A stretch of DNA of 64,000 bases from Bathymodiolus brooksi. Its lineage: Eukaryota; Mollusca; Bivalvia; Mytilida; Modiolidae. The translations under genes and the position numbers were made by a program. Positions 1-12,851 of this stretch are shown here, piece after piece. The notes under the pieces are model-generated. The model was not told the origin of the DNA, made no database searches, and saw only the letters and a list, made by a program, of their open reading frames with translations. The stretch spans positions 57,136,203 through 57,200,202 of the forward strand of contig OY804586.1 in the NCBI GenBank assembly GCA_963680875.1. The letters run 5' to 3'. Each line of letters opens with the position of its first letter. Within the stretch, counting starts at the first letter, position 1.

Positions 1-39
1 TACACCCAGGATAATACAGCTTCATTTGTCTGAAAAGCA

Positions 40-197
40 AAATAGTGTCCTATGAAATGTTGTCCTGTTGTACTATATTTCAAATGGAAAACCTTTAATG
101 GACCGACTGGAGTCATCACTGCGCTTTATTCCGTCCTCGAACTTTATCATAGGAGTCAATTATAAAACAGGACAGTATTTCATGGCGGACACTATTT
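40..197. repeat. MITE-like spacer, copy 1
   Basis: A ~158-bp non-42-mer segment. It begins AAATAGTGTCCTATGAAAT and ends ATTTCATGGCGGACACTATTT-like, so the ends are imperfect inverted repeats. It is followed by a diagnostic 42-mer variant containing AGAGGAACACA, which recurs after almost every copy. Confidence 0.8.
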
Positions 198-752
198 AAT
201 GATGTAATTGTTGATACCTCCAGAGGAACACAGCTTCATTTGTTTGTTATTTTCCATACACCCATGAGAATACAGCCCGGTTTGTTTGTTATTTTCCATA
301 CACACAGGGTAATACAGCTTCATTTTTCTGTTATTGTCCATACATCCAAGGTAATACAGCTTTATTTGTCTGTTATTGTCCATACAGCCAGAGTAAAACA
401 GCTTCTTTTGACTGTTATTTTCCATACACACTGGGAATACAGCACCATTTTTCTGTTATTGTCCATACACACGAGGTGATACAGCTTCATCTGTCTTATT
501 TTCATAAACCCAGGGAATACAGCTTTATTTGTTTGTTATTTTCCATACACACAAGGGAAACAGCTTTATTTGTATGATATTTGACATACACCAAGGTTAA
601 TACAGTTTTATATTTTTTTGTTATGTCCATAAAAACAGGGGAATCCAGCTTCATTTGTTTGTTATTTCCCATGCACCCAGTTGAATACAGCTCCATTTGT
701 TTGTTATTTTCCATATACCCAGGATAATACAGCTTCATTTGTCTGTAAAGCA

Positions 753-890
753 AAATAGTGTCCTATGAAATGTTGTCCTGTTGTGCTATATTTCAAATGA
801 AAAACCTTTAATGGACCTATTTTCCGTCCTCGAACTTTATCATAGGAGTCAATTATAAAAGAGGACAGTATTTCATGGCGGACACTATTT
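753..890. repeat. MITE-like spacer, copy 2 (internal deletion)
   Basis: Same element as at 40-197, about 20 bp shorter because the GACTGGAGTCATCACTGCGC region is missing. Inverted ends are retained. Confidence 0.8.
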
Positions 891-2602
891 AATGATACAA
901 TTGTTGATACACCCAGAGGTACACAGCTTCATTTGTTTGTTATTTTCCATACACACAGGGCAATACAGCTTCATTTTTCTGTTATTGTCCATACACACAG
1001 GGTAATACAGCTTCATTTTGTCTGTTATTGTCCATACACACATGGTTTTACAGCTTCATTTTCTGTTATTGTCCATACACACAGGGTAATACAGCTTCAT
1101 TTTGTCTGTTATTGTCCATACACACATAGTAATACAGCTTCATTTTCTGTTATTGTCCATACACACAGGGTAATACAGCTTCATTTGTCTGTTATTGTCC
1201 ATACACACATGGTAATACAGCTTCATTTGTCTGTTATTGTCCATACACCCAAGATAATACAGCTTCATTTGTCTGTTATTGTCCATACACCCAGTGGAAT
1301 ACAGCTTCATTTGTCTGTTATTGTCCCTACACCCAGGGTAATCCAGCTTCATTTGTCTGTTATTGTCCATACACCCAGGGGAATACAGCTTCATTTGTTA
1401 GTTATTTTCCTTACACCCAAGGGAATAACGCTTCATTTTTTCCAATACACCTAGGGTAATAGAGCTTCATTTGACTGTTATTTTCCATACACACAGGGAA
1501 TACAGCACCATTTTTCTGTTATTGTTCAATACACACAAGGTAATACAGCTTCATTTGTTTGTTATTTTCCATACACACAGGGAATACAGCACCATTTTTC
1601 TGTTATTGTTCAATACACACAAGGTAATACAGCTTCATTTTTCTGTTATTTTTATAAACCCAAGGAATACAGCTTCATTTTGTTTATTATTATCCATACA
1701 CCTAGGGGAATACAGCTTTATTTGTTTGTTATTTTCCATACACACAGAGGAATACAGCTTTATTTGTTTCTTATTTTCCATACACCCAGGTTAATACAGT
1801 TTTATTTGTCTCTTATGTCCATATAAAAAGGGGAATCCAGCTTCATTTGTCTGTTATATTTCATACACCCAGGGCAATACAGCTTCATTTGTTTTATATT
1901 TTCCATGCACCCAGGGGAATACAGCTCAATTTGTTATTTTCCATACACACAGGGTAATACAGCTTCATGTGTTTCTTAATTTCCATACTCATAGGGTAAT
2001 ATAGCTTCATTTGTCTGTTATTGTCCATACACACAGGGTAATACAGCTTCATTTGTCTCTTATTGTCCATTCACCCAGAGGAATACATCTTCATTTGTCT
2101 GTTGTTGTCCATACACCCAGGGGAATACAGCTTCATTTGTCTGTTATTGTCCATACACCCAGGGTAAAACAGCTTCATTTGACTGTTATTTTCCATACAC
2201 ACAGGGAATACAGCGCCATTTTTCTGTTATTGTCCATACACACAAAGTAATACAGCTTCATTTGTTTTATTTTCATAAACCCAGGGATTACAGCTTCCTT
2301 TTTTTGTATTATTGTCAATACACCTAGGGGAATACCGCTTTATTTGTTTGTTGTTTTCAATACACACAGGGGAAAGCAGCTTTATTTGTTTGTTATTTTC
2401 CAAACACCCAGGTTAATACAGTTTTATTTGTCTGTTATGTCCAAACAAACAAGTGAATCCATTTATTTGCTATATTCCATATACCCAGTGTAATACAGCT
2501 TCATTTGTTAGTTATTTTCCATACACCCAGCCGAATACAGCTCCATTTGTTTGTTATTTTCCATACACACAGGGGAATACAGCTTCATTAGTTTGTAAGG
2601 CA

Positions 2603-2760
2603 AAATGGTGTCCTATGAAATTTTGTTCTGTTGTGCTGTATTTCAAATGAAAAATCTTTACTGGACCGAATGGGGTCATCACTGCGCTTTATTCCGTCCT
2701 CGGACTTTATCATAGGAGTCAATTGTAAAAGAGGACAGTATTTCATGGTGGACACTGTTT
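2603..2760. repeat. MITE-like spacer, copy 3
   Basis: Same element. Its right edge runs into diverged sequence rather than into the usual AGAGGAACACA unit, so the right junction of this copy is rearranged. Confidence 0.75.
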
Positions 2761-2946
2761 GATATTTTCCTTACCTTTCCTTACCCCCAGGGGAAAACAG
2801 CTCGATTTATTTGTTATTTATCATACACACAGTGTAATACAGCTTCATTTTTCTGTTATTGTCGATACACATAGGGTAATATAGCTTGATGTGTCTGTTA
2901 TTGTCCATACACACAGGGTAATACAGCTTCATTTGTCTGAAAAGCA

Positions 2947-3104
2947 AAATAGTGTCCTATGAAATTTTGTCCTGTTGTACTATATTTCAAATGGAAAACC
3001 TTTAATGGACCAACAGGAGTCATCACTGCGCTTTATTCCGTCCTCGAACTTTATCATAGGAGTCAATTATAAAAGAGGACAGTATTTCATGGCGGACACT
3101 ATTT
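2947..3104. repeat. MITE-like spacer, copy 4
   Basis: Same element with intact inverted ends. It lies about 190 bp after copy 3, separated by only a few 42-bp units. Confidence 0.8.
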
Positions 3105-3239
3105 AATGATGCAATTGTTGATACCCCCAGAGGAACACAGCTTCATTTGTTTGTTATTTTCCATACACCCTTGAGAATACAGCCCGATTGTTTGTTATTT
3201 TCCATACACACAGGGTAATACAGCTTCATTTGTCTGTTA

Positions 3240-4325
3240 TTGTCCATACACCCAGGAGAATGCATCTTCATTTGTCTGTTATTTTCCATACACCCAGGGG
3301 AATACAGCTTCATTTGTTTGTTATTTTCCTTACACCTAGGGGAACATAGCTTCATGTGTTTGTTATTTTCCTTACACCCAGGGGGATATAGCATCATTTT
3401 TTCCCATACACCCAGGGTGATACAGCTTCATTTGACTGTTATTTTCCATACACACAGGAAATACAGCACCATTTTTCTATTATTGTCCATACACACAAGG
3501 TAATACAACTTCATTTGTCTGTTATTTTCATAAACCTAGGGAATACAGCTTCATTTTTTTTATTATTATCTATACACCTAGGGGAATACAGTTTTATTTA
3601 TCTGTTATGTCCATACAAACTGGGGAATCCAGCTTCATTTATCTGTTATATTCCATATACCCGGGGTAATACAGTTTCATTTGTGTGTTATTTTCCATAC
3701 ACCTTGGGGAATATAGCTCCATTTGTTTGTTATTTTCCATACACACATGGTAATACTGCTTCATTTGTTTGTTATTTTCCATACACCCAGGGGAATACAG
3801 CTTCATTTGTTTGTTATTTTCCTTACACCTAAGGGAACATAGCTTCATGTGTTTGTTATTTTCCTTACACCCAGGGGGATATAGCATCATTTTTTCCCAT
3901 ACACCCAGGGTGATACAGCTTCATTTGACTGTTATTTTCCATACACACAGGAAATACAGCACCATTTTTCTATTATTGTCCATACACACAAGGTAATACA
4001 ACTTCATTTGTCTGTTATTTTCATAAACCTTGGGAATACAGCTTCATTTTTTTTATTATTATCTATACACCTAGGGGAATACAGTTTTATTTATCTGTTA
4101 TGTCCATACAAACTGGGGAATCCAGCTTCATTTATCTGTTATATTCCATATACCCGGGGTAATACAGTTTCATTTGTTTGTTATTTTCCATACACCTTGG
4201 GGAATATAGCTCCATTTGTTTGTTATTTTCCATACACACATGGTAATACTGCTTCATTTGTTTGTTATTTTCCATACACCCAGGGGAATACAGCTGCATG
4301 TGTCTGTTATTGTCCATACACCCTG
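3240..4325. repeat. 493-bp higher-order duplication within the minisatellite
   Basis: A run of variant 42-mers, including units lacking part of the motif (TTTTTTCCCATACACCC) and a CATAAACCTNGGGAATAC unit, is repeated almost exactly with an offset of about 493 bp (for example 3329-3535 versus 3823-4030). This is a recent local duplication of a whole run of variants. Confidence 0.85.
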
Positions 4326-4355
4326 GGTAATACAGCGTCATTTCTCTATAAGGCA

Positions 4356-4512
4356 AAATAGTGTCCTATGAAATTTGTTCCTCTTGTGCTATATTTCAAA
4401 TGAAAAATCGTTACTGGACGAAAGGGGTCATCACTGCGCTTTATTCCGTCCTCGGACTTCATCATAGGAGTCAATTATAAAAGAGGACAGTATTTCATGG
4501 TTGACACTATTT
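4356..4512. repeat. MITE-like spacer, copy 5
   Basis: Same element as at 40-197, slightly diverged, with inverted ends visible. It is followed by the AGAGGAACACAGCC unit. Confidence 0.8.
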
Positions 4513-5052
4513 AATGATACAATTGACCATACACCAAGAGGAACACAGCCTCATTTGTTTGTTATTTTCCATACACCCAGGGGAATACACATAGATTTAT
4601 TTGTTATTTTCCATACCCACAGGGTAATGCAGATTCATTTTTCTGTTATTGTCCACACACCCAGGGGAATATAGCTTCATTTTTCTGTTATTGTCCATAC
4701 ACCCAAGGTAATACAGCTTCATTTGTCTGTTATTGTCCATACACCCAGGGGAATACAGCTTCATTTGTCTGTTATTGTCGATACACCCAGGGTAATACAG
4801 TTGCATTTGTCTGTTATTTTCCATACACCCAGGGAATACAGCTTCATTTGTTTGATATTTTCTTTTACACCCAGAGGAATACAGCTTCATGTTTTCCCAT
4901 ACACCTAGGGTAATACAGCTTCATTTTTCTGTTATTTTCCATACGCACAGGGAATACAGCATCATTTTTCTCTTATTTTACATACCCACAAGGTAATACA
5001 GCTTCATTTGTCTGTTATTTTCATGCACCCAGGGGAATACAGCTTCATTTTT

Positions 5053-5540
5053 AGCTCACCTGACCCAAAGGGTCATGTGAGGTATTGCCATCACATGGCG
5101 TCCGTCGTCCGTCTGGCCTCCATCGTCCGTCCGACGTCCATCGTCCGTCCCTTAACTTTTTCATATTTTAATCTACTCCTCTCACACCACTGGGCCAAAT
5201 GGAACCAAACTTGGCAGAAAGCTTCTATATAAGGTCCTCTATGAAGTTTCTTCATTTCGTCCCATTCCGCCAACCAATATGGCCGTCATGGGCAATTCTT
5301 GTTTCTGATTGGCTAATGTTAAAAAAATCTTCTCCTTTGAAACTGCTTGGCCAAATGGAGCCAAACTTGCAGCAGGAAGCATCTATTTAAGATCCTCTAT
5401 AAAACTTCTTCATTTGGTTCCATTCGGCCAACAGACATGGGCGCTATCACTAAAAATAAAACATATGGTAACATTGCACGTTTTTGGTAATAGCTCAAAA
5501 ATATCAGAAGTCTCACGTATGAAAAATGATCAGCACAGCC
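5053..5540 (+). mobile_element. Bivalve dispersed repeat, 5' part
   Basis: It opens AGCTCACCTGACCCAAAGGG and continues with TATTGCCATCACATGGCGTC and CCGTCGTCCGT runs, then ACTTGGCAG-type and AATATGGCCG-type phrases. This is a family I recognise from many bivalve genomes. No transposase or other protein is visible, so it is non-autonomous. It interrupts the 42-bp array. Confidence 0.75.
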
Positions 5541-5544
5541 AGAT

Positions 5545-6245
5545 TTAACTACCCTGAAATTTTGAAGAAAATCTGATTACCTATCTTGGAGTTATTGCCC
5601 TTTTTACATCAAATTTTCAAAATTTTAATACTTTTCGTTTTTTATTTCAAAAACTATAAGAGATAGATGTTAAGTGTAAACCGAAAATATGTTCAGCTTG
5701 TCAAGATCTACATGCCCTGCAATTTTGAAGTAAATCTAATTATCCGTCTAGGAGTTATTGCCTTTTTTTCATTATTATTTGTTTAATTTAAACATTTTTG
5801 TCTGATATTTCAAAACCTATTAGAGATAAAGGTTAAATTTAAATTGCAAATATGTGCAGCATATCAAGATCTACCTACCCTGCAATTTTGAAGTTAATCT
5901 GAGTACCCAATTTGGAGTAATTGCCTTTTTTTCATAAAATTTTCAAAATGTTAATACCTTTTGTCCTTTATTTCAAAAACTATAAGAGATAGATGTTAAG
6001 TTTAAACAGCAAACACGTGCAGTATGTCAGGATCTACCTAGCTTGCAGTTTTAAAGTAAATCTGATTACCCATCTTGAAGTTATTGCCCTTTTTTCATCA
6101 AATTTTTTAAATGTTAATACTTTTCATCCTTTATTTCAAAAACTATAAGAGATAGATGTTAAGTGTAAACTGAAAACATGTTCAGCTTGTCAAGATCTAC
6201 AATTTTGAAGTAAATCTGATTACCCTGAGTTATTGCCCATTTTTC
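5545..6245 (+). repeat. ~165-bp tandem repeat inside the dispersed element
   Basis: About four copies of a unit containing CAATTTTGAAGTAAATCTGA, GAGTTATTGCC, TTTATTTCAAAAACTATAAG and AGATAGATGTTAAG. Key phrases recur near 5650, 5815, 5977 and 6137. The unit is AT-rich with no coding signal. Confidence 0.8.
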
Positions 6246-6252
6246 ATCATTT

Positions 6253-7500
6253 TTTAGCTCACCTGGCCCAAAGGGCCATGCGAGGTATTGCCATCAATTG
6301 GCGTCCGTCGTCCGTCCGTTAGCTTTTTAGTTCACCTGGCCCAAAGGTACATGTGAACTATTGCCATCACTTGGCGTCCGTCGTCTGTCGTCTGTCGTCT
6401 AAACTTTTCACATTTCAAGCTTCTTCTCCGAAACCTCTGGACCAATTGGAACTAAGCTTAGCATGAATGTTCCTTGGATTGTCTTCTACAACGTTAATGC
6501 TTTTTGTTCCAGTCGGATATTCAACATGGCTTCCAGGGCCAATAGTATGCTCTGATTGGCCGAAATTTCAAAGATCTTCTCTGAAACTAATGAACTGATT
6601 GAACCCAAACTGTAAATGAATGATCATTGGAATGTCCTTTACCAAGTTTCTGTTTTTTATGCCGATGGGAAATCTAAGATGGCCGCCATCGCAGGACCCT
6701 ATGGGAAAATGTTCAAATGCCTTCTTCTCAGAAACTACAAATATGATTAAAGCCAAACTGTACATGAATGTTCATTGAATGGTCCTGTACAAACTTTTGT
6801 TTTTTTGTTCCGATATGAAATTCAAAATGGCGGCTACGGCAGGACTTAGTTTAACATTGGACCCTATGGGAAAAATGTCTCAGAACGCTTCTTCTCTTAA
6901 ACCACTTGGACAATTGAAACCAAACTGCCCAGGAATAATCATTTGAAGGTCCTCTAAAAAATATTTTTTTTATTCCGATCCGAAATCCAAGATGACTGCA
7001 ACTACAGGTCATAGTATTAACACAGGACCATTCACCATATGGGAAAATACAGGAATATGTTCTTCTCTGAAGCTATTGCACTGATTGAACCTGAACTGTG
7101 CATCAATCATTGGAAGGTCCTTTACAAACTTCATTGTTTTTTATGTTGATCGGAATTCCAAGATGACTACCACGGCAGGACATAATTTTTACATAGGACC
7201 AATTGGTTCTTTTTATAACCAGGTGAACGATATAGGCTCTTGAGAGCCTCTGTTCATATTTTAATCTTCTCCTCTGAAACAACGTGGCCAAATGGAACCA
7301 AACTTGGCAGTAAGCATATATGTAAGGTCCTCTATAAAGTTTCTCCATTTCGTTCCATTCCACCAACAAATATTGCCGCCAAGGGCAATTCTTGTTTCTC
7401 ATTGGCTACTGTTTAAAAAAAAATTTCCTCTGAAACTGATTGGCAAAATGGAGCCAAACTTGGCAGGAAGCATCTATGTAAGATCCGAAAATATCAGCTA
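6253..7500 (+). mobile_element. Bivalve dispersed repeat, second and third starts
   Basis: The AGCTCACCTGGCCCAAAGGG opening recurs at about 6253. A variant opening (AGTTCACCTGGCCCAAAGG) follows at about 6328. Both lead into repeated phrases of the type TTCAAAATGGCGGC and GGACCCTATGGGAAAA, then ATGGAACCAAACTTGGCAG near 7290. The family appears to have inserted into or tandemly duplicated itself here. No protein is encoded. Confidence 0.7.
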
Positions 7501-7825
7501 ATTCATCGGTTTCAGCTGTTCAGCCGTTGTTGTTATTATAATTGGAAATCCGTCCGCGCAAATATTTCGTTGAACATCTCATTTTTCAGGAAACATAGAC
7601 AAATTTAAAAATATTTTTGTTTCGTTAATTACTGTCGTAATAAAATATCAAAAGTTATTAATTTATTTGGTTTCTTTTAAATATTTGAAACATCTACATC
7701 ATTTTGCAACCATGGTAACAGGATGCGTATCAATCTCTCAAAGGAAAGACTAAAGGGGCGGTATAAAGGTTGGGAGAATTTGCATATCGATTTAAATTTT
7801 ATTGTTTTAGAAAATTAGAGAAACA
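7501..7825. other. Unannotated spacer
   Basis: AT-rich sequence between the dispersed repeat and the fold-back element. No open frame, splice-site pair or repeat family was recognised. Confidence 0.6.
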
Positions 7826-7982
7826 GATTCTTACATTGTTGTGAGTGAATTATCGGAGTTCTCCAATCTCGATGTTAAATTATGGAATTTTAAATCCTCG
7901 CCAAGGCTCTGACTTAAAATTCCATAATTTAACTACCTCGATTGGAGAACTCCGATAATTCACTCACAACAAAGTAAGAATC
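7826..7982. mobile_element. Fold-back element (68-bp inverted arms)
   Basis: The left arm at 7826-7893 and right arm at 7914-7982 are near-perfect reverse complements, with about one substitution and a short indel around CGATG/CGAGGTAG. The loop is only ~20 bp. The 42-bp array resumes within a few bases of the right arm. Confidence 0.9.
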
Positions 7983-8131
7983 TATATTTCTCATTTTCCA
8001 TACACACAGGATAATACAGCTTCATTTGTTTGTTATTTTCCATACACCCAAGGGAATACAGCTTCATTTTTCTGTTATTGTCCATACACCGATGGTAATA
8101 CTGTTTCCTTTGTCTGTTATTGTGTAAGGCA

Positions 8132-8289
8132 AAATAGTGTCCTATAAGATTGTGTACTGTTGTGCTATATTTCAAATGAACAAACTAAAATATACCGAAA
8201 GAAGTCATCACTACGCTTTATTCCGTCCTCGGAATTTATCATAGGAGTCAATTGTAAAAGAGCACAGCATTTCACGGCGGACACTATTA
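8132..8289. repeat. MITE-like spacer, copy 6
   Basis: Same ~158-bp inverted-end element. It is preceded by TGTTATTGTGTAAGGC and followed by the AGAGAAACACAGC unit. Confidence 0.8.
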
Positions 8290-11200
8290 AATGATACAAT
8301 TCTCCATACACCCAGAGAAACACAGCTTCATTTGTTTGCTATTTTCCATGCACATATGATAATACAGCTTCATTTGTCTGTTATTTTCCATAGACACAGG
8401 GTAATACAGCTTCATTTGTCTGTTATTGTCCATACACACAGGGTAATACAGCTTCATTTGTCTGTTATTGTACATAAACACAAGGTAATACAGCTTCATG
8501 TGTCTGTTATTGTCCATACACACAGGGTAATACAGCTTCATTTGTCTATTATTGTCCATACACACAGTGTAATACAGATTCATTTGTCTGTTATTGTCCA
8601 TACACCCAGCGGAAACAGCTCCATTTGTTTGTTATTGTCCATACACCCACGGGAAACAGCTCCATTTGTTTGTAATTTTCCATAGTCACAGGGTAATACA
8701 GCTTCATTTGTCTGTTATTGTCCATACACACAGGGTAATACAGCTTCATTTGTCTGTTATTGTCCATTCACACAGGGTAATACAGCTTCATTTTTCTGTT
8801 ATTATCCATACACACACAGGTTAATACAGCTTCATTTGTCTGTTTTTGTCCATACACCCAGGGGAATACAGTTTCATTTGTTTGTTATTTTCCATACACC
8901 CAGCGGAATGCATATCCATTTGTTTGCTATTTTCCATACACACAGGATAATACAGCTTCTTTTTTTTCTGTTATTTTCCATATACATAGGGTAATACAGC
9001 TTCATTTGTCTGTTATTGTCCATACACACAGGGTAATACAGCTTCATTTGTCTGTTATTGTCCATACACACAGGGTAATACAGCTTCATTTATCTGTTAT
9101 TGTCCATACACACAGGGTAATACAGCTTCATTTGTCTGTTATTGTCCATACACACAGGGTAATACAGCTTCATGTGTCTGTTATTGTACATACACCCAGG
9201 GGAATACAGCTTCATTTGTTTGTTATTTTCCATACACCCAGGGGAAACAACTCCACTTGATTGTTATTTTCCATAGACACAGGGTAATACAGCTTCATTT
9301 TTTCTGTTATTGTCCATACACACAGTGTAATACAGCTTCATGTGTCTGTTATTGTCCATACACACAGGGTAATACAGCTTTATTTTTCTGTTATTGTCCA
9401 TACACACAGGGTAATACAGCTTCATTGTTCTGTTATTGTCCATACACCCAGGGTAATACAGCTTCATTTGTTTGTTATTTTCCATACACCCAGGGGAATA
9501 CAGCTTCATTTGTTTGTTATTTTCCATACACCCAGGGGAAACAGCTCCATTTGTTTGTTATTTTCCATAGACACAGGGTAATACAGCTTCATTTTTCTGT
9601 TATTTTCCATGCACCCAGGGAAATACAGCTTCATTTGTCTGTTATTGTCCATACACCCAGGATAATACAGCTTCATTTGTCTGTTATTGTCCATGCACCC
9701 AGGGGAATACAGCTTTATTTGTTTGTTATTTTCCTCACACCCAGGGGAATACAGCTTCATTTGTCCGTTATTTTCCATACACACAGGGAATACGGCACCA
9801 TTTTTCTGTTATTTTCCATACAAACAAGGTAATACATCTTCATTTGTCCTTTATTTTCATAAACCCAGGGGAATACAGCTTCATTTTTTTTATTCATACA
9901 CCTAGGTGAATACAGCTTTTTGTCTTATTTATTTTCCATACACACAGGTTAATACAGCTTCATTTGTTTGTTATTTTCTATACAAACAGGGGAATTCAGC
10001 TGCATTTGTCTGTTATTGTCCATACACCAAGGGGAATACAGCTTGATTTGTTTGTTATTTTCCTTACACTCAGGGGAATACAGTTTCAATTTTACCATAC
10101 ACCCAGGGAAATACAGCTTCAATTGTTTGTTATTGTCCATACACCTAGGGGAATACAGCTGCATTTGTTATTTTCCTTACACACAGGGGAATACAGCTTC
10201 ATTTTTTCCCATACATCCAGGGTAATACAGCTTCATTTGTCTGTTATTTTCCATGCACACAGGGAATACAGCACCATTTTTCTGTTATTGTCAATAAACA
10301 CAAGGTAATGCAGCTTCAATTGTCTATTATTTTCATAAACCCAGGAAAACACAGCTTCATTTGTTTGATTATTATCCCTACATCTATGGGGATACCACTT
10401 TATTTGTTGGTTATTTTCCATGCACACAGGGGAATACAGCTTCATTTATTTGTTATTTTCCAGACATCACGGTTAATATAGTTTCATTTTTCTGTTATGT
10501 CCATACAAACAGGGGAATACAGCTTCATTTGTCTGTTATTGTCCATACACCCAGGGGAATACAGCTTTATTTGTTTGTTATTTTCCTTACACCCAGGGAA
10601 ATGCAGCTTCATTTTTTCCTATACACCCAGGGTAATACAGCTTCATTTGTTTGTTATTGTTCATACACAGAGGGTAATACAGCTTCATTTTTTCTGCTAT
10701 TGTCCATACACACAGGGTAATACAGCTTCATTTGTCTGGTACTGTCCATAAACCCAGGGTAATACAGCTTCATTTGTTTGTCATTTTCCATACACCCAGT
10801 GAAAACAACTCCATTTGTTTGTTATTTTCCATAGACACAGGGTAATACAGCTTCATTTGTCTGTTATTGTCCATACACACAGCGTATTACAGCTTCATTT
10901 GTATGTTATTTTCCATACACCCAAGGGAATACAGCTTCATTTTTCTGTTACTTTCCATACACACAGGGTAATACAGCTTCATTTGCCTGTTATTGGCCAT
11001 ACATCCAGGGGAATACAGCTTCATTGTTTCTGTTACTTTCCATACACACAGGGTATTACAGCTTCATTTGTCTGTTATTGTCCATACACACAGGGTTATA
11101 CATTTTCATTTGTATCTTTTTTCCATACACCCAGGGGAATACAGCTTCATTTTTCTGTTATTTTCCATACACCCAGGGGAATACAGCTTCATTTTTCTGT

Positions 11201-11634
11201 TACTTTCCATACACACAGGGTAATACAGCTTCATTTGTCTGTTATTGTCCATACGCATAGGGTTATAAAGTTTCATTTGTATGTTATTTTCCATGCACCC
11301 AGGGGAATACAGCTTCATTTTTTCTTTTACTTTCCATACACTCAGGGTAGTATAGCTCCATTTGTCTGTTATTTTCCATGCACCCAGTGGGAATTCAGCT
11401 CCATTTGTCTGTTATTGTCCAAACACAGGGTAATACATCTTCATTTGTCTGTTATTATCCATACACACAGGGTAATAGAGCTTCATTTTTCTGTTATTGT
11501 CCATACACACAGGGTTATACAGCTCCATTTGTCTGTTATTTTCCATACACCCAGTGGATTTCAGCTTCATTTGTCTGTTATTGTCCATACACCCAGGGTA
11601 ATACTGCTTCATTTGTCTGTTATTGTGTAAGGCA

Positions 11635-11793
11635 AAATAGTGTTCTATGAAATTGTGTCCTGTTGTGCTATATTTCAAAATGAAAAACGATAAATGTACC
11701 GAAAGAAGTCATCACTGCGCTTTATTCCGTCCTCGGACTTTATCATAGGAGTCAATTATAAAAGAGGACAGTATTTCACGGAGGACACTATTT
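11635..11793. repeat. MITE-like spacer, copy 7
   Basis: Same element. The left junction (TTATTGTGTAAGGCAAAATAG) is shared exactly with copies 6 and 8, which shows co-amplification rather than independent insertion. Confidence 0.8.
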
Positions 11794-12692
11794 AATGATA
11801 CAAATGTCCATACACCCAGAGGAACACACCTTCATTTGTTTCTTATTTTCCATACACCCAGTGGAATACAGCTCCATTTGTTTGCTATTTTCCATACACA
11901 CAGGGTAATACAGCTTCATTGTGTTCTGTTATTGTCCATACACACAGGGTAATACAGCTTCATTTGTCTGTTATTGTCCATACACAGAGGGTAATACAGC
12001 TTCATTTTTCTGTTATTGTCCATACACACCGGGTAATACAGCTTCATTTGTCTGTTATTGTCCATACACCCAGGGGAATAGAGCTTCATTTGTTTGTTAT
12101 TTTCCATTAACCCAGGGGAAACAGGCCCATTTGTTTGTTATTTTCCATAGACACAGGGTAATACAGCTTCATTTTTCTGTTATTGTCCATACACACAGTG
12201 TAATACAGATTCATTTGTCTGTTATTGTCCATACACCCAGGGGAATACAGTTTCATTTGTTTGTTATTTTCCATACACCCAGGAGATTACAGCTTTATTT
12301 GTATGTTGTTGTCCATACACACAGGGTTATACAGCTTCATTTGGCTGTTATTGTCTATACACACAAGGTAATACCGCTTCATTTTTCTGTTATTATCCAT
12401 ACACACAGTGTAATACAGCTGCATTTGTCTGTTACTTTCCATACACACAGGGTAATACAGCTCCATGTGTCTGTTATTTTCCATACACCCAGGGGAATAC
12501 AGCTTCATTTGTTTGTTATTTTCATGGACACAGGGTAATACAGCTTTATTTGTTTGTTATTTTCCATACACACGGAATACAGATCCATTTATCTGTTATT
12601 GTCCATACACCCAGGGGAATACAGCTTCATTTTCTGTTATGTCCATACACCGATGGTAATACTGCTTCATTTGTCTGTTATTGTGTAAGGCA

Positions 12693-12851
12693 AAATAGTG
12701 TTCTATGAAATTGTGTCCTGTTGTGCTATATTTCAAAATGAAAAACGATAAATGTACCGAAAGAAGTCATCACTGTGCTTTATTCCGTCCTCGGACTTTA
12801 TCATAGGAATCAATTGTAAAAGAGGACAGTATTTCACGGCGGACACTATTT
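12693..12851. repeat. MITE-like spacer, copy 8
   Basis: Same element, nearly identical to copy 7, including the GTAAATGTACCGAAAGAAG-like interior and both junctions. Confidence 0.8.

Larger units (their letters stand above)
1..5051. repeat. 42-bp minisatellite, block 1
   Basis: Near-continuous tandem copies of a 42-bp unit built around CCATACACACAGGGTAATAC followed by AGCTTCATTTGTCTGTTATT. Variants differ at GGGTAA versus GGGGAA and TGTCTG versus TGTTTG. Because 42 is divisible by 3 and the unit has few stops, all three plus frames and one minus frame can stay open for long stretches, giving 14-residue peptide repeats. I read these as artefacts, not genes. Five copies of a ~158-bp inverted-end element punctuate this block. 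Confidence 0.95.

Noticed and set aside
933..1454. 173-codon open frame, and dozens of similar periodic frames up to 271 codons across 1-14.2 kb
   Set aside because: They are translations of the 42-bp minisatellite. Several frames are open at once over the same DNA, with no splice, start or domain support.
7703..7718. Second X-box-like site (GCAACCATGGTAAC)
   Set aside because: It fails the consensus at the GTT half in either orientation.
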